Notes: generated by a model not told the origin, from the sequence alone. DNA of 64,000 nucleotides from Chitinophaga sp. sic0106 (GCF_019219075.1 NZ_JAHUWJ010000005.1:310001-374000); one strand, 5' to 3'. Positions 8,328 to 18,480 are shown, counted from the stretch's first letter. Numbers and translations: made by a program.

Positions 8328-10064
8328 TTACTGCAATATGGGTATATCCACCGTGCTACCCGGCAGCCATTCTACTTGCAACGGCGCTCCTGCATCCGCT
8401 ATCGTTTCTTGACTAACATCTTTTCCAGTGCCATAATTCACCTGTGCAAAAGGATTCCGGTCAATATCTATCACCACCATTATTTTGCTGCCTGCCGGCA
8501 ACAGCTTACTAATCATGCGGGATCTGCTAAATGGAAGTCGCTCAATTTTACCTGGCGTCAGCAATGTACGTTTAGTCCTGTCAGTTATATAACTGGCTCT
8601 CGCCAGATAGTACGACAATTGGAAATAACTGCCATCGGCGCGCACTTCATACAGCGCTACGTGAAAATCAATATCTTTCTTATTACACTTGATGTATAAA
8701 TCTCCGGCAAAAGAGCCACTGATGATGGCTGCCTGCTGTAAAGGTTCACTGATGAATGCCAGTCCGTTATTTCCAGGGTATTCGGATTGCTCCAGCGGAT
8801 ATGGGTAATAGGAGGAGGTCTGTGCTTTGTCGGACAGGTCAACCGTTTGCCGGATGCTACCTTGCTGCTTTTTACTGTTAAGGCTGTAAAAGCCTTTATT
8901 TAAGCTGGAGTCCAGGTAAAATTTCCAGATGGTGTCATGCATTTTTTCGATAGATGGTACATGTCGCCAGCTATTGGTTTCCATTACTTCAAAGTTGATC
9001 TTATCTTTTAAGATAGCAGGTTTGACAGCACCTTTGAGCACATAATCCAGCCATTGGAACGTGATTTCCCGGGTATTGATCAGTGCTGCGCTATCTACCT
9101 TATATCCCCGCAATACGGCGGTGCCTCCTGTTTGTGTACCAAAGTGATCGTATGGGCCGATGATCAGGTAGTGCTCCGCAGCGGGGTTATAACGGTAATG
9201 GCTATACAGGTATTCCAGCCCGGAGATCTGTCCATCGTCATAATAACCTTCAATAGTCAGCACCGGAATGTTGATGGCAGCGAAGTCTTCCTTCCATGGC
9301 ACCATGGCTTGAAAGTAGGCATCATAGTCAGGATGCGAGAGCCATTTTTGCAACCACGGTGATGGTGTTCCGTCAATACTGTCGATTTTATTAAAGGCAG
9401 CCCCGCTGTGATACCAGTTGTTCCGCATGCGCTGCCAGCGGTCATTATCATTGTTAACCGGGTTATCGGTGAACCGGTTGTTGGTAACATAAAATGCCCA
9501 TTGGTAATTAGCGGTAAGGAATACATTGTTTTCCATGGGCAACCCCTGGCCGGGAATGGCAGCCACATAAGGAACGATTGTTTTTAACGCCGGATGCAGG
9601 TGTTTCGTGGCAGCCCACTGCGCAAATCCGGAATAGCTGCCGCCATACATGGCTACAGCGCCATCACACCAGGATTGCCTGCTGATCCAGTCAATCACCA
9701 CGTTCACATCTTCACATTCCTTTTCATACGGGCGGATACTGTCCCTGCTAAGGTATTTTCCTCTTGCATTAGCCACTATCCCCGCATAGCCATGATCCGC
9801 CATGGATTTGGCTTCCCGTAAGGAACGCCCGGGATTGGCGTAAATAGTATAGAAGAGTATACCGGGGACTTTTGCTGTAAGCCTCTTTGCACGTACCAGT
9901 GTAGCCGTTAGCGTTACTCCCGCCGGCGATACAATAAGGATACTGTCTTCTACATGATAATCGTTTTCCATCGCTTTACGCAAACTATCATATTCGGCAC
10001 CCGGATATTGTGCAAAGCAGTAGCTATAGCTGCTTAGTAAAAGCAGCAGTAATAAGTATTTCAT
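8328..10064 (-). CDS. secreted CocE/NonD-family serine hydrolase
   Basis: A 578-residue exported alpha/beta hydrolase of the CocE / X-Pro dipeptidyl-peptidase S15 type. A signal peptide (MKYLLLLLLLSSYSYCFAQ) is followed by the hydrolase domain with the nucleophile elbow YGGSYSG (Ser143). A later YYDDGQ segment could supply the aspartate and GPYDHFG the histidine. The C-terminal third is the jelly-roll domain seen in S15/CocE enzymes (FAGDLYIKCNKKDIDFHVALYEV). It acts on esters, amides or peptides outside the cytoplasm; the substrate is unknown. It starts 13 bp after the response regulator gene, so it is probably cotranscribed with the two-component pair. Confidence 0.88.
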   Translation of the reverse strand: MKYLLLLLLLSSYSYCFAQYPGAEYDSLRKAMENDYHVEDSILIVSPAGVTLTATLVRAKRLTAKVPGILFYTIYANPGRSLREAKSMADHGYAGIVANARGKYLSRDSIRPYEKECEDVNVVIDWISRQSWCDGAVAMYGGSYSGFAQWAATKHLHPALKTIVPYVAAIPGQGLPMENNVFLTANYQWAFYVTNNRFTDNPVNNDNDRWQRMRNNWYHSGAAFNKIDSIDGTPSPWLQKWLSHPDYDAYFQAMVPWKEDFAAINIPVLTIEGYYDDGQISGLEYLYSHYRYNPAAEHYLIIGPYDHFGTQTGGTAVLRGYKVDSAALINTREITFQWLDYVLKGAVKPAILKDKINFEVMETNSWRHVPSIEKMHDTIWKFYLDSSLNKGFYSLNSKKQQGSIRQTVDLSDKAQTSSYYPYPLEQSEYPGNNGLAFISEPLQQAAIISGSFAGDLYIKCNKKDIDFHVALYEVRADGSYFQLSYYLARASYITDRTKRTLLTPGKIERLPFSRSRMISKLLPAGSKIMVVIDIDRNPFAQVNYGTGKDVSQETIADAGAPLQVEWLPGSTVDIPILQ

Positions 10065-10077
10065 ATAAGATTGTTTT

Positions 10078-10791
10078 TTAAGGCAGTTGGGTAAGTTGTT
10101 TTAATCTGGACGCCTGCCGTACAGAGGTTTCAAGGAGGACGCCATTTTTCATAACGATGCTCATACTTCCGTTAGGCAATGTTCTGGTGGTGTTGATATG
10201 CCGGATATTCACTACCTGGTTTCTGTTAATACGACAAAATACGGCAGGGTCAAGGCGTTGTTCAAACTGCTGTAACGAGCTCCTGACAACACTTTTCTGA
10301 TCACCGGCAACGATAGTGATGTAATTTTCACCGGCAGTGATGTAGCATATATCTGCTGGTTGCAGCAATATGCCCCTGTTACCATTTTTAATAAAAACAG
10401 GTCTGCTGTACTGATGGTCCTGGTGACGTGCTGCTAACCGGTCCAGCACGCGCTCCATAGCCACTGCAAACCGTTCCATCCGGACGGGCTTCAGGAGGTA
10501 GTCTACCGCATTGATGTCGAAAGCCTTTGCCGCGTATTGATCAAATGCTGTAACAAAGATAATCGTTGGTAGCGCTGGCAGTTGTTGCAGCAGGTCAAAC
10601 CCAGACAAACCAGGCATCTCTATATCTAAAAAAATAATATCCGGCTGATGAGTAAGGATTAGTGCTTTTGCCTGCTGCACCTCTTGCGCCATACCAATAA
10701 TGTTCAGCATCTGATAAGGCACAAGCAGCTCCCGCAGCTCTTCCCGGGCCGCTTTCTCGTCATCTGCTATCAGTACTTTATAGGTTCGCAT
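10078..10791 (-). CDS. LytTR-family response regulator
   Basis: A 237-residue response regulator. The receiver domain (residues 3-120) has DDE near 10-12, the phospho-acceptor Asp56 in IIFLDIEMPG, and the FVTAFDQYAAKAF switch region. A LytTR DNA-binding domain follows (about 130-235, with GNRGILLQPADICYITAGENY and FCRINRNQVVNIRHI). The start overlaps the end of the sensor kinase gene by 14 bp, a normal translational coupling. Its regulon is unknown; the CocE-like gene immediately downstream is the nearest candidate. Confidence 0.95.
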   Translation of the reverse strand: MRTYKVLIADDEKAAREELRELLVPYQMLNIIGMAQEVQQAKALILTHQPDIIFLDIEMPGLSGFDLLQQLPALPTIIFVTAFDQYAAKAFDINAVDYLLKPVRMERFAVAMERVLDRLAARHQDHQYSRPVFIKNGNRGILLQPADICYITAGENYITIVAGDQKSVVRSSLQQFEQRLDPAVFCRINRNQVVNIRHINTTRTLPNGSMSIVMKNGVLLETSVRQASRLKQLTQLP

Positions 10792-11848
10792 GCATGGGTA
10801 TTTTTATAGTAGCACAGACATTTATTTCAGCCATTTCTATTACCAGGTCTGCATCCCCATGATAGTACAGTGCCAACCGCTCACGGAGATTACGCAGCCC
10901 TATTCCGGTATTGGCAGAAGGCTGCCAGGTGCCGGTATTGGAAACAGTAACATGCAGGTATCCTTCGCGGCAGGCGGCGTCAATACTAATTTTTCCGCCA
11001 TGCTGTTGACGCATGATGCCATGTTTGACCGCATTTTCCACTAACGTTTGTACACCCCACCGGGGAACAGGTACAGCTTCTGCTTCCGGAGCTATTTGAG
11101 TAGCTGCCTGTAATACATCTCCCCATCTCAACTGCTGTAATTCAAGATAGTCTTCCACTATTTCCAGCTCTGCTGCCAAAGGGACCAGGTCAGTGTTTTT
11201 TTCGTATAGTCCGGACCGTAGTAGGGATGCCAGCAGGTCAACGGCCCGGCGGGCTTGTTCCGGTTGATCCCGCACCATGGACTTTACCAGGTTCAGGGAA
11301 TTAAAGAGAAAGTGTGGCTGCAGCTGTCCTGCCAGCTGCTGTAACTGCATTTGACTGGTGATCAGCTCCAGCCTTGACTTTTCTGTTGCCATCCTGATCT
11401 CGCGCTGGGCATAATGGTACATATGCCAGGCCAGCAGCCAGATGCTCATAAGCCTGATGCCGGCAATAAAAGTTACCTCGCCCGTGGCCGCGGCAAAATC
11501 CCGGAATGGAGGCCGGAAATCTGCCACCAGCCAATATTTCAGCAAATAGATTTTAGCGACGGTGACAATCATAAATGCTATGCCCATGATAACAGCGGCT
11601 GGTACCAGTCGCCATACCAACTGCTGAGGCGCCAGCAGCGTCCACCCGGCGCGGCGGGCTATCGTACGGTATATATGTGTAATGCCTATGTAACACACCA
11701 TATCTGTAATGAAAAAGCAAATGGCGAGCGACCAAAGGAAGCCTTCGCCGGTAAAGCCCTTAAAGGCCCAGTACAGCGAGGCAGATCCCCAGCCCAACAG
11801 CTGGAGCTTCCAATAGCGGGATAGTCCTCTAATGCCTTGTTTTTTCAT
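10778..11848 (-). CDS. LytS/YehU-type membrane sensor histidine kinase
   Basis: A 356-residue kinase. The N-terminal half holds about four membrane segments (ASLYWAFKGF, FLWSLAICFFITDMVCYIGI, AAVIMGIAFMIVTVAKIY, FIAGIRLMSIWLLAWHMY). The His_kinase domain follows, with QLQPHFLFNSLNLVKSMV carrying the phospho-accepting histidine, then VENAVKHGI as N-box and GIGLRNLRERL in the ATPase domain. The ATG at 11848 is used; an in-frame TTG at 11863 is possible. It pairs with the LytTR regulator gene that overlaps it. No extracellular sensor domain is evident, so the signal is probably membrane-linked. Confidence 0.93.
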   Translation of the reverse strand: MKKQGIRGLSRYWKLQLLGWGSASLYWAFKGFTGEGFLWSLAICFFITDMVCYIGITHIYRTIARRAGWTLLAPQQLVWRLVPAAVIMGIAFMIVTVAKIYLLKYWLVADFRPPFRDFAAATGEVTFIAGIRLMSIWLLAWHMYHYAQREIRMATEKSRLELITSQMQLQQLAGQLQPHFLFNSLNLVKSMVRDQPEQARRAVDLLASLLRSGLYEKNTDLVPLAAELEIVEDYLELQQLRWGDVLQAATQIAPEAEAVPVPRWGVQTLVENAVKHGIMRQQHGGKISIDAACREGYLHVTVSNTGTWQPSANTGIGLRNLRERLALYYHGDADLVIEMAEINVCATIKIPMHANL

Positions 11849-11983
11849 ATTGTAAAGGAACAAATAATTTCAGGACTCAGGAATAAAAAGAGTGTCAGCG
11901 TAGAAATCCGGGTGACGAGCGTGCTGCTCCGCCATGTCTTTCCACATACGCTGAATTTCCACAATTTTCCTTACATTCCATCC

Positions 11984-13651
11984 ATGAAACTATTGCCAAT
12001 TCTATTCATCCTCTGTATATATATTAATATCACCAGCGCTCAACTGAATCCGGATAGCCTCTATCAATCCCTTTCCAATAAAAACATGACAAGTGTAGAG
12101 AGAATAAATACACTCAATACACTGGCTGCCTATTACAATCAAGACTCCACCAACCCGGCGCTCGTCATGGCCAATGAAGCCTACCTGCTCTCCCTAAAAG
12201 AAAATGACCGGAAATTACAGGCGGCCTCCTTGCTCAATTTATCAGAAGGGTATCTGTATAATGATCATTACGATCAGGCACTCAATTACGGCTACGCCGC
12301 ACTGGACATCTGCGAGGCCCTGGGGAATGACAGTGCCACGGCCCGCGCGCTCACCAACCTGGGCTGGATCTTTTATGATACAGAAAACGGCTCTTTCTCC
12401 CTGCAATACCACCAGCAGGCACATGACCTGTATAAAAAACTCGGGAACCCGCGGCGGATAGCCCTTTCTTTGAACGCCCTGGGACTGGTATACCTCCTGA
12501 AAGATGATTTTGAAACGGCCGGAAAATACTTCGATAGCACCATCACCGTTGCGGAACAATCCCATAACAACGGTATGGTGGCAAGTGCCCTGGGCAACCG
12601 CGGCATCTGCGAAAATGAATTTGGCAGGTACCAAAAAGCCCTGGCTGATTTTGAAAAGGCCCTGTCCATTCTGAGTACAACAGATGTATTGGCCCATGCG
12701 GAGCTGCTTAACCAGATGGCGTTTTCAAAAATCAAACTCAAAGAATACCCGGTAGCAGAAAAGCTCCTGGCAGATGCCCGGGAACTTATTAACCAGTCAA
12801 ACTCCAATACCAGGAAAGAAAAAATACTGGATAACCTGACCAGTTCCGCATTGCTCTACCAGGACCTGGGCGAATATAAGAAAGCCTTTAACGCACTCCA
12901 GGAGTACACCACCGTGCGCAACCAAATTCTCTCCAAAAACAAAAGCGAAGCAATTTCCGCCCTTAAGATCGAAAGGGAAGCCAAAGAGAATGAACGCCAC
13001 ATCATCACCCTGGAAGCTCAGAAGGAACTGCGTGCCTTCCAGAGAAATGCCCTGGCAGCCGGCGTGATACTCCTTATTATAATAGGAGCGCTCTACATCA
13101 GTAAAATGAACCAAAAGCGGAAAAAGGAAAAAGAGCTGGACGAAATGCGCCAGGCCCTCATTAAACGGGAACTTGAGGTGGCCATACACGAAAAGGAGTC
13201 GCTCAATAATAAATTAGAATACCGGGACAACGACCTGAAGAACTACGCGCTCTTCATCTCCCAAAGAAATGACATGATCCGTAATTTCATTGATGAACTA
13301 ACGGTGCTGGATATACAGGGGGAAGCAAAACCGGAGAATATCGCCCGGTTCAATCGCCTCATCCATAAATTCCAGTACGACCTGGACAGCAATAAAGACA
13401 CCCAGGATTTTAACCTCTCCGTAAATGAAATCCATAAGGACTTCTTCTTTAACCTACTCCAAAAGTTCCCGGACCTCACCGAAAATGAGCGTCGCCTTTG
13501 TGCCCAGATCCGGCTCAACCTGTCCATGAAAGACATCGCATCACTCAATAATATCTCCGTAAAATCAGTTGAAATGGCCCGCTACCGCCTCAGAAAAACC
13601 TTTCAGCTCGAACACAAACACAACCTCTCTGATTTTTTGCAGCAATTTTAA
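11984..13651 (+). CDS. membrane-anchored TPR regulator with LuxR-like HTH
   Basis: A 555-residue regulator of a type common beside SusC/SusD loci in Chitinophagaceae. A signal peptide (MKLLPILFILCIYINITSA) is followed by tetratricopeptide repeats over about residues 40-330 (for example ARALTNLGWIFYDTENGSFSL and IALSLNALGLVYLLKDDFET). There is one membrane segment near 356-376 (AAGVILLIIIGALYI), a coiled coil, and a C-terminal HTH (LSMKDIASLNNISVKSVEMARYR cut short here as DIASLNNISVKSVEMARYRL). The layout places the TPR sensor in the periplasm and the HTH in the cytoplasm. It is immediately upstream of susC in the same direction, separated by 198 bp with repeats at 13683-13724, and is the obvious candidate activator of that operon. 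Start ATG 11984 is chosen because it gives the signal peptide. Confidence 0.85.
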   Translation: MKLLPILFILCIYINITSAQLNPDSLYQSLSNKNMTSVERINTLNTLAAYYNQDSTNPALVMANEAYLLSLKENDRKLQAASLLNLSEGYLYNDHYDQALNYGYAALDICEALGNDSATARALTNLGWIFYDTENGSFSLQYHQQAHDLYKKLGNPRRIALSLNALGLVYLLKDDFETAGKYFDSTITVAEQSHNNGMVASALGNRGICENEFGRYQKALADFEKALSILSTTDVLAHAELLNQMAFSKIKLKEYPVAEKLLADARELINQSNSNTRKEKILDNLTSSALLYQDLGEYKKAFNALQEYTTVRNQILSKNKSEAISALKIEREAKENERHIITLEAQKELRAFQRNALAAGVILLIIIGALYISKMNQKRKKEKELDEMRQALIKRELEVAIHEKESLNNKLEYRDNDLKNYALFISQRNDMIRNFIDELTVLDIQGEAKPENIARFNRLIHKFQYDLDSNKDTQDFNLSVNEIHKDFFFNLLQKFPDLTENERRLCAQIRLNLSMKDIASLNNISVKSVEMARYRLRKTFQLEHKHNLSDFLQQF

Positions 13652-13682
13652 AATGCTGATTTTTAAATAGTTAAATCTCATG

Positions 13683-13724
13683 TAGGGGTCGTGTAGAGGT
13701 CCCTGTAATGCCTGTATAGAGGTC
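13683..13724 (+). promoter_or_regulatory. three direct repeats upstream of susC
   Basis: TAGGGGTC (13683-13690), TAGAGGTC (13694-13701) and TAGAGGTC (13717-13724). The two exact copies extend to TAGAGGTCCC. Start-to-start distances are 11 and 23 bp, close to one and two helical turns. This is a plausible activator binding array for the neighbouring TPR/LuxR-type regulator; no protein-binding evidence is available. Confidence 0.5.
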
Positions 13725-13849
13725 CCAAACCACTATGCCTTTGATTTTCCTGTCTACTTTACTTCCACCTCCGGTACTCCAAAAAAACACGTTAGAAAAA
13801 CTACCTGGTGCCGGCGGGTAATTATCAACAAGCAGACTTTAAAACCAAA

Positions 13850-16800
13850 ATGCGTATGTGGAAACAACTACGGAACAGTGGAATGCTTTTATTCCTCTTG
13901 TTTACCGGGCTAACCGTCTTCGCCCAAACTGCCAACCTTACGGGTAAGGTAACGGATGCCAAAGGCACCCCCATCCCGGGAGCCAGTATTGCCGTAAAAA
14001 ATACCAGCAAAGGCACCGCCACCGATGCCAGAGGTGAATTCAGCCTCCCGGCAGTACCTGAAAATGCCATCCTCGTGGTATCAGCCATGGGATACACCGC
14101 CAAAGAAATAACAGTCGCCGGTAAACACCTGGTCATCTCCCTGGAAGAAAATGTAAAAGGCCTGGAAGAAGTTCTCGTGATCGGATATGGTACCCAGAAA
14201 AAAGGAGATGTAACCGCCGCCATCTCTTCCGTTAATACCAAAAACCTCGAAAAACAGCCATCTGGTAACATCGGCACCATGCTGCAAGGCCAGGCCCCCG
14301 GGGTAGTAGTGAGCTCCGGTACGGGTAATCCCTCCGGACAACCGGTAGTCCTGATCAGAGGCATGAACAGCATCAACAACGCAAGCCCGCTCTACGTAGT
14401 GGACGGCATCCCGCTGGAATATGCCTACGACATCAACCCCAACGATGTGGAGTCCATCAACGTCCTTAAAGATGCCTCCGCCGCCACCATCTATGGTGCG
14501 CGTGCAGCCGGCGGCGTTATTATCATCACCACCAAAAAAGGTAAATCAGGCGAGCCACATGTCAATTTCAGCGCCTATTACTCCTCGCTGGACCTGAACA
14601 ACAACCTGCCATTGATGGATAAAGTAAGTATGAACAAAGTGGTGCGGGATGCTTTCGCTAACGACAACCTCACCGCCCCGGTATACGTACAGGACGATAC
14701 CAAATATGCCAACTCCGACTGGGTAGGCGCTTTCACCAAAAAAGGTATTGAACAGAAGTACGACGTCGACGTTTCCGGCGCCTCCGAAAAACTTTCTTAC
14801 CGCCTGTCCTACGGCCACTGGGAAAACTCCGGTACCATCATCAACTCCGGCGCTAAAAGAGATAACGTACGCTTAAACAGCGAAATCAAGCTGCTGGACA
14901 GCCGGCTGAGAATCATGCCTATCGTGGCCTACACCCGCTTCAATAACCAGGACTATAGCGACGTTAACGGAGATGGCAACGCAGGCTTCTCTCCATTTAT
15001 GGAAATCTACAGAACGCTGCCGCATAAACGAATCTATGACCCGAATTCCCCCAACGGTTACGCCAAACCTGAAATTGAACTGGGATCGGGTAACCCCATC
15101 GGAGAAAGAATGCTCTGGAATGGCAGGTCGGTAGATGACTACCTGCAACTGAACGTGGCAGCAGATCTGAAACTCTGGTACGGCTTCTCCTATAACTTCA
15201 CCATCGGTAAGAATATCGTAAATACTTATTCCTATAGCCAAACCAGTCCGTTCGACTTCGGCGCACTCTCGCTGGTGGAAAATCCCACCCGCTCTGAGAG
15301 TCGCGGCAGAAAAGAAAATTCATTATATACCCACCTCCTGAACTACGAAAAGCAACTGGGTAAGCATAACATCAAAGCCATGTACGGTTTTTCCCGGGAG
15401 AAGAATTTATACCAGGGAACCTCCGGCGCCGGCAATCACCTTAGCAGCCCGTTGATTGAAGCGCTCTCCGGCCTGATCATGGAAGGTAAGAACGACTATA
15501 TCCGCGTTAACGGCTGGAACTATGGTAACAACCTGCAATCCTACTTCGGACGCGCCAGCTACAACTATGACGATAAGTATTTCCTGCAGGGAAGCCTGCG
15601 CCGGGATGGTTCCTCCCGGTTTGGTACCGCTAACCGCTATGGTACTTTCTATTCGGTGTCCGGTGGCTGGAACGTGCATAAGGAAAACTTCTTCAATGTG
15701 CCCTGGATCACGGAGCTGAAGCCACGTTTCAGCTATGGTACCGTAGGTAACCAGAATATTGACAACTTCCAGTACCTGGCCAAAATCTATTTGGCGAATT
15801 CCGATCCTTATCTGAATTATCCGTTCGGTAATTTACCTGCCCAACAAGTGTATGTAGGCGCCAATGCCGCATCGCTGGCCAATAATGATATTAAATGGGA
15901 ACAGACGGCCACCTTCAACGGTGGTGTGAATTTTAGTATCCTCCAAGGCAGGGTGAGCGGTAGCTTCGACTACTTCAAATCAAAAACCAGTGATATGCTG
16001 GCGGAAACACCTATCCCTACTTCCTCCGGCATTACCGCCATGCCACTCACCAATATTGCGGACATGGAAAACCAGGGCTGGGAGTTCACGGCCACTTATC
16101 GTAGCCCCGCCACCAAAGCATTCCGCTGGGATGTTACTGCCAACCTCTCACATAGCCGCAATAAAATCATTCGCCTGGGTTACGAAGGGGGAGTGATCGC
16201 AGATGGCTTTGTGGATTATAACAACCGCGGCACTACGCTTACGAAGAAAGGCGAAGCATTAGCTTCATTTTATCTGTATAAAACAGATGGACTCTTCCAG
16301 TCGCAGGCTGAAATAGATGCTTATAAGAATAAAGCCGGGGACCTGATCCAGCCCAATGCTAAACCCGGCGATATACGCTTTGTAGATACTAACGGTGACG
16401 GACAACTCGATGATAATGACAAACAGCTGATGGGTAATGGTTTGCCTAAACTCGACTATGGTATCACTTTCAACGCCAGCTACAAAAATTTTGACCTCAT
16501 GATTTTCCTGAACGGAAAAGAAGGCCAGAAGATGTATAACGGCGCTAAAATGTTCCTCTACCGCTACTACCGCTCCACTGATCTGATGAACGCCTGGACA
16601 CCCACCAACACCAATACCAATATTTATCGCTTAAGCAATACCGATGCAAATGAAAACATGCGGGTGTCCGACTACTATCTGGAAGATGCCTCTTTCCTGC
16701 GCCTGAGAAACCTGCAACTGGGCTATACGCTGCCTCAGAAACTGGCTGCCAATATACATTTGGAGCGACTGAGGGTTTACGCCGGCGCCTATAACCTGCT

Positions 16801-16927
16801 GACATTTACTAAATATACCGGGTTCGATCCGGACTTATCCAATACCGGAATTTTCAGCCGCGGGGTCGACAGGGGCTACTACCCACTGAGCCGCTCTTAT
16901 GTGTTCGGTCTTAACCTTGGATTCTAA
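13850..16927 (+). CDS. susC: SusC/RagA-family TonB-linked outer-membrane transporter
   Basis: A 1025-residue outer-membrane receptor. A signal peptide (GMLLFLLFTGLTVFAQ) is followed by a carboxypeptidase-D-like domain (TGKVTDAKGTPIPGASIAV) and the SusC plug (VIGYGTQKKGDVTAAISSV, LIRGMNSINNASPLYVVDG, VLKDASAATIYGARAAGGVI). A 22-strand-type barrel ends in the terminal FGLNLGF. It imports oligosaccharides or glycopeptides with its SusD lid, driven by TonB. It is the first structural gene of the operon reaching 28221. ATG 13850 (or 13856) is preferred to an upstream GTG. The substrate is not readable from this protein; downstream genes suggest glycosylated hydroxylysine material. Confidence 0.95.
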   Translation: MRMWKQLRNSGMLLFLLFTGLTVFAQTANLTGKVTDAKGTPIPGASIAVKNTSKGTATDARGEFSLPAVPENAILVVSAMGYTAKEITVAGKHLVISLEENVKGLEEVLVIGYGTQKKGDVTAAISSVNTKNLEKQPSGNIGTMLQGQAPGVVVSSGTGNPSGQPVVLIRGMNSINNASPLYVVDGIPLEYAYDINPNDVESINVLKDASAATIYGARAAGGVIIITTKKGKSGEPHVNFSAYYSSLDLNNNLPLMDKVSMNKVVRDAFANDNLTAPVYVQDDTKYANSDWVGAFTKKGIEQKYDVDVSGASEKLSYRLSYGHWENSGTIINSGAKRDNVRLNSEIKLLDSRLRIMPIVAYTRFNNQDYSDVNGDGNAGFSPFMEIYRTLPHKRIYDPNSPNGYAKPEIELGSGNPIGERMLWNGRSVDDYLQLNVAADLKLWYGFSYNFTIGKNIVNTYSYSQTSPFDFGALSLVENPTRSESRGRKENSLYTHLLNYEKQLGKHNIKAMYGFSREKNLYQGTSGAGNHLSSPLIEALSGLIMEGKNDYIRVNGWNYGNNLQSYFGRASYNYDDKYFLQGSLRRDGSSRFGTANRYGTFYSVSGGWNVHKENFFNVPWITELKPRFSYGTVGNQNIDNFQYLAKIYLANSDPYLNYPFGNLPAQQVYVGANAASLANNDIKWEQTATFNGGVNFSILQGRVSGSFDYFKSKTSDMLAETPIPTSSGITAMPLTNIADMENQGWEFTATYRSPATKAFRWDVTANLSHSRNKIIRLGYEGGVIADGFVDYNNRGTTLTKKGEALASFYLYKTDGLFQSQAEIDAYKNKAGDLIQPNAKPGDIRFVDTNGDGQLDDNDKQLMGNGLPKLDYGITFNASYKNFDLMIFLNGKEGQKMYNGAKMFLYRYYRSTDLMNAWTPTNTNTNIYRLSNTDANENMRVSDYYLEDASFLRLRNLQLGYTLPQKLAANIHLERLRVYAGAYNLLTFTKYTGFDPDLSNTGIFSRGVDRGYYPLSRSYVFGLNLGF

Positions 16928-16947
16928 TCTGAAAAATTAAACTGACA

Positions 16948-18477
16948 ATGATGAAACTAAAAATAACTGGCCTGTTTTTCACTGCAGTGATGCTGTTTTC
17001 CGGGTGCTCTGATAAGTTCCTGGATTTGCAGGATAAACAAAACCTTACCGAAAGCACGTTCTGGGCTACACGCCAGCACGCCTTGCAGGGCATCACCGCT
17101 ACCTACGGTGCATTACAGGGTTATGACGGCGATAAATGGACCTTCTTTGAACAGGTATATGTAACACTTGCTTTTAAGGGAGATGATATTGATAATAATA
17201 AAAATGAACCTTACGGGAAAAACCTGGCGGCCTTTGTAAATAGTGCCGACGAATCAGGACCATGGAGCCTCTGGGCTACCTGCTACACCGGCATAGGCAG
17301 AGCAAACCAGGTAATCCAAAAGGTACCCGGCATCACGGTGATGACGGAACAGGAACGTAAGGAAATAGTGGCAGAAGCAAAATTCCTGCGCGCCTATAAC
17401 TACTTCGTGCTCGTCAATGGTTTTGAAAATGTGCCGCTGGTGCTGGAGTTCGTAAAAGACCTCGACAAGTTACAGGTGCCACAGGCGCCCGCAGCAGAGG
17501 TATGGGCACAGATAGAAAAAGACCTGACCGAAGCCGAAGCAGTGCTGCCTGAAAGCTATGCGAATGAATATAAAGGTCGCGCTACGAGAGGCGCCGCTAA
17601 AGCCTTATTGGCAAAATCATACCTCTACCAGGAAAAATGGGCCCAGGCAGAAACTAAATTTAAAGAGCTCTATGGCAAATATGCACTCAATGCCAACTAC
17701 GTAGATAACTTCAACGGTACTAAGGAAAATGGCCCGGAGTCTATTTTTGAAATTCAATGGAGCGGTGATCGTACGGTATCGGATGAACGACATCCGTTCA
17801 ACTTTGAAGGCCGGCCTTATGCATTGGATGGCTGGGAAGTTTTTTATCCTTCTGATTGGGTGGTAACAGAATTAAAGAAAGATAAAACCGATGCGGGCGG
17901 ATACAGCGACCGTGTATACGGTAACATCTTCTTTGATGATCCGAAATCAACCATGTGGGACCTGAATGATCCTGCCTCCGAAATTCCGTATGCATCAGTG
18001 GCGAGTGATCTCTCGCGCCCGGCTTACTATAACAAGTACGCCTATCCCAACGACAGAAGTGGCTCTTATGTAGGTTACAACATATCCCTGATCCGCTATG
18101 CAGATGTACTGCTGATGCTGGCGGAAGCTGCCAATGAAAATGGTAAAACCGGTGAAGCGATTGGGTTTGTAAACGAAGTCCGCACCCGTAGTCATGCCAC
18201 AGCCATTGCTGCCGGCAGTATGAATAAGGACCAGCTGAGAGAGCAGATCCGTAATCACGAACGCCCTGTGGAACTGGCCATGGAATTTGGTATCCGTTGG
18301 TTCGACCTGGTTCGCTGGGGCCGTGGCAATACGGCTAAACAAGCTATCAAATCAGTACTGCAAAATCATGGAAAGCCTTTCAGCAACAACTACGTAGAAG
18401 ATAAACATATTCGTTATCCTATACCATTGAAAGAGATCAACACCAATCCGCTCCTGAAGCAGAACAATTTGTATTAA
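16948..18477 (+). CDS. susD: SusD/RagB-family surface lipoprotein
   Basis: A 509-residue surface glycan-binding lipoprotein that forms the lid of the SusC channel. It has a lipobox (AVMLFSGC) near residue 20, then SusD signatures: DLQDKQNLTESTFWATRQHALQ opening, FLRAYNYFVLVNGFENVPLVLE, RGAAKALLAKSYLYQEKWAQAE, YADVLLMLAEAANE and the C-terminal ELAMEFGIRWFDLVRWGRG and YPIPLKEINTNP. It follows susC by 20 bp. A second ATG at 16951 could also be the start. After the stop a perfect hairpin (18481-18512) separates it from the enzyme genes. Confidence 0.95.
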   Translation: MMKLKITGLFFTAVMLFSGCSDKFLDLQDKQNLTESTFWATRQHALQGITATYGALQGYDGDKWTFFEQVYVTLAFKGDDIDNNKNEPYGKNLAAFVNSADESGPWSLWATCYTGIGRANQVIQKVPGITVMTEQERKEIVAEAKFLRAYNYFVLVNGFENVPLVLEFVKDLDKLQVPQAPAAEVWAQIEKDLTEAEAVLPESYANEYKGRATRGAAKALLAKSYLYQEKWAQAETKFKELYGKYALNANYVDNFNGTKENGPESIFEIQWSGDRTVSDERHPFNFEGRPYALDGWEVFYPSDWVVTELKKDKTDAGGYSDRVYGNIFFDDPKSTMWDLNDPASEIPYASVASDLSRPAYYNKYAYPNDRSGSYVGYNISLIRYADVLLMLAEAANENGKTGEAIGFVNEVRTRSHATAIAAGSMNKDQLREQIRNHERPVELAMEFGIRWFDLVRWGRGNTAKQAIKSVLQNHGKPFSNNYVEDKHIRYPIPLKEINTNPLLKQNNLY

Positions 18478-18480
18478 AGT

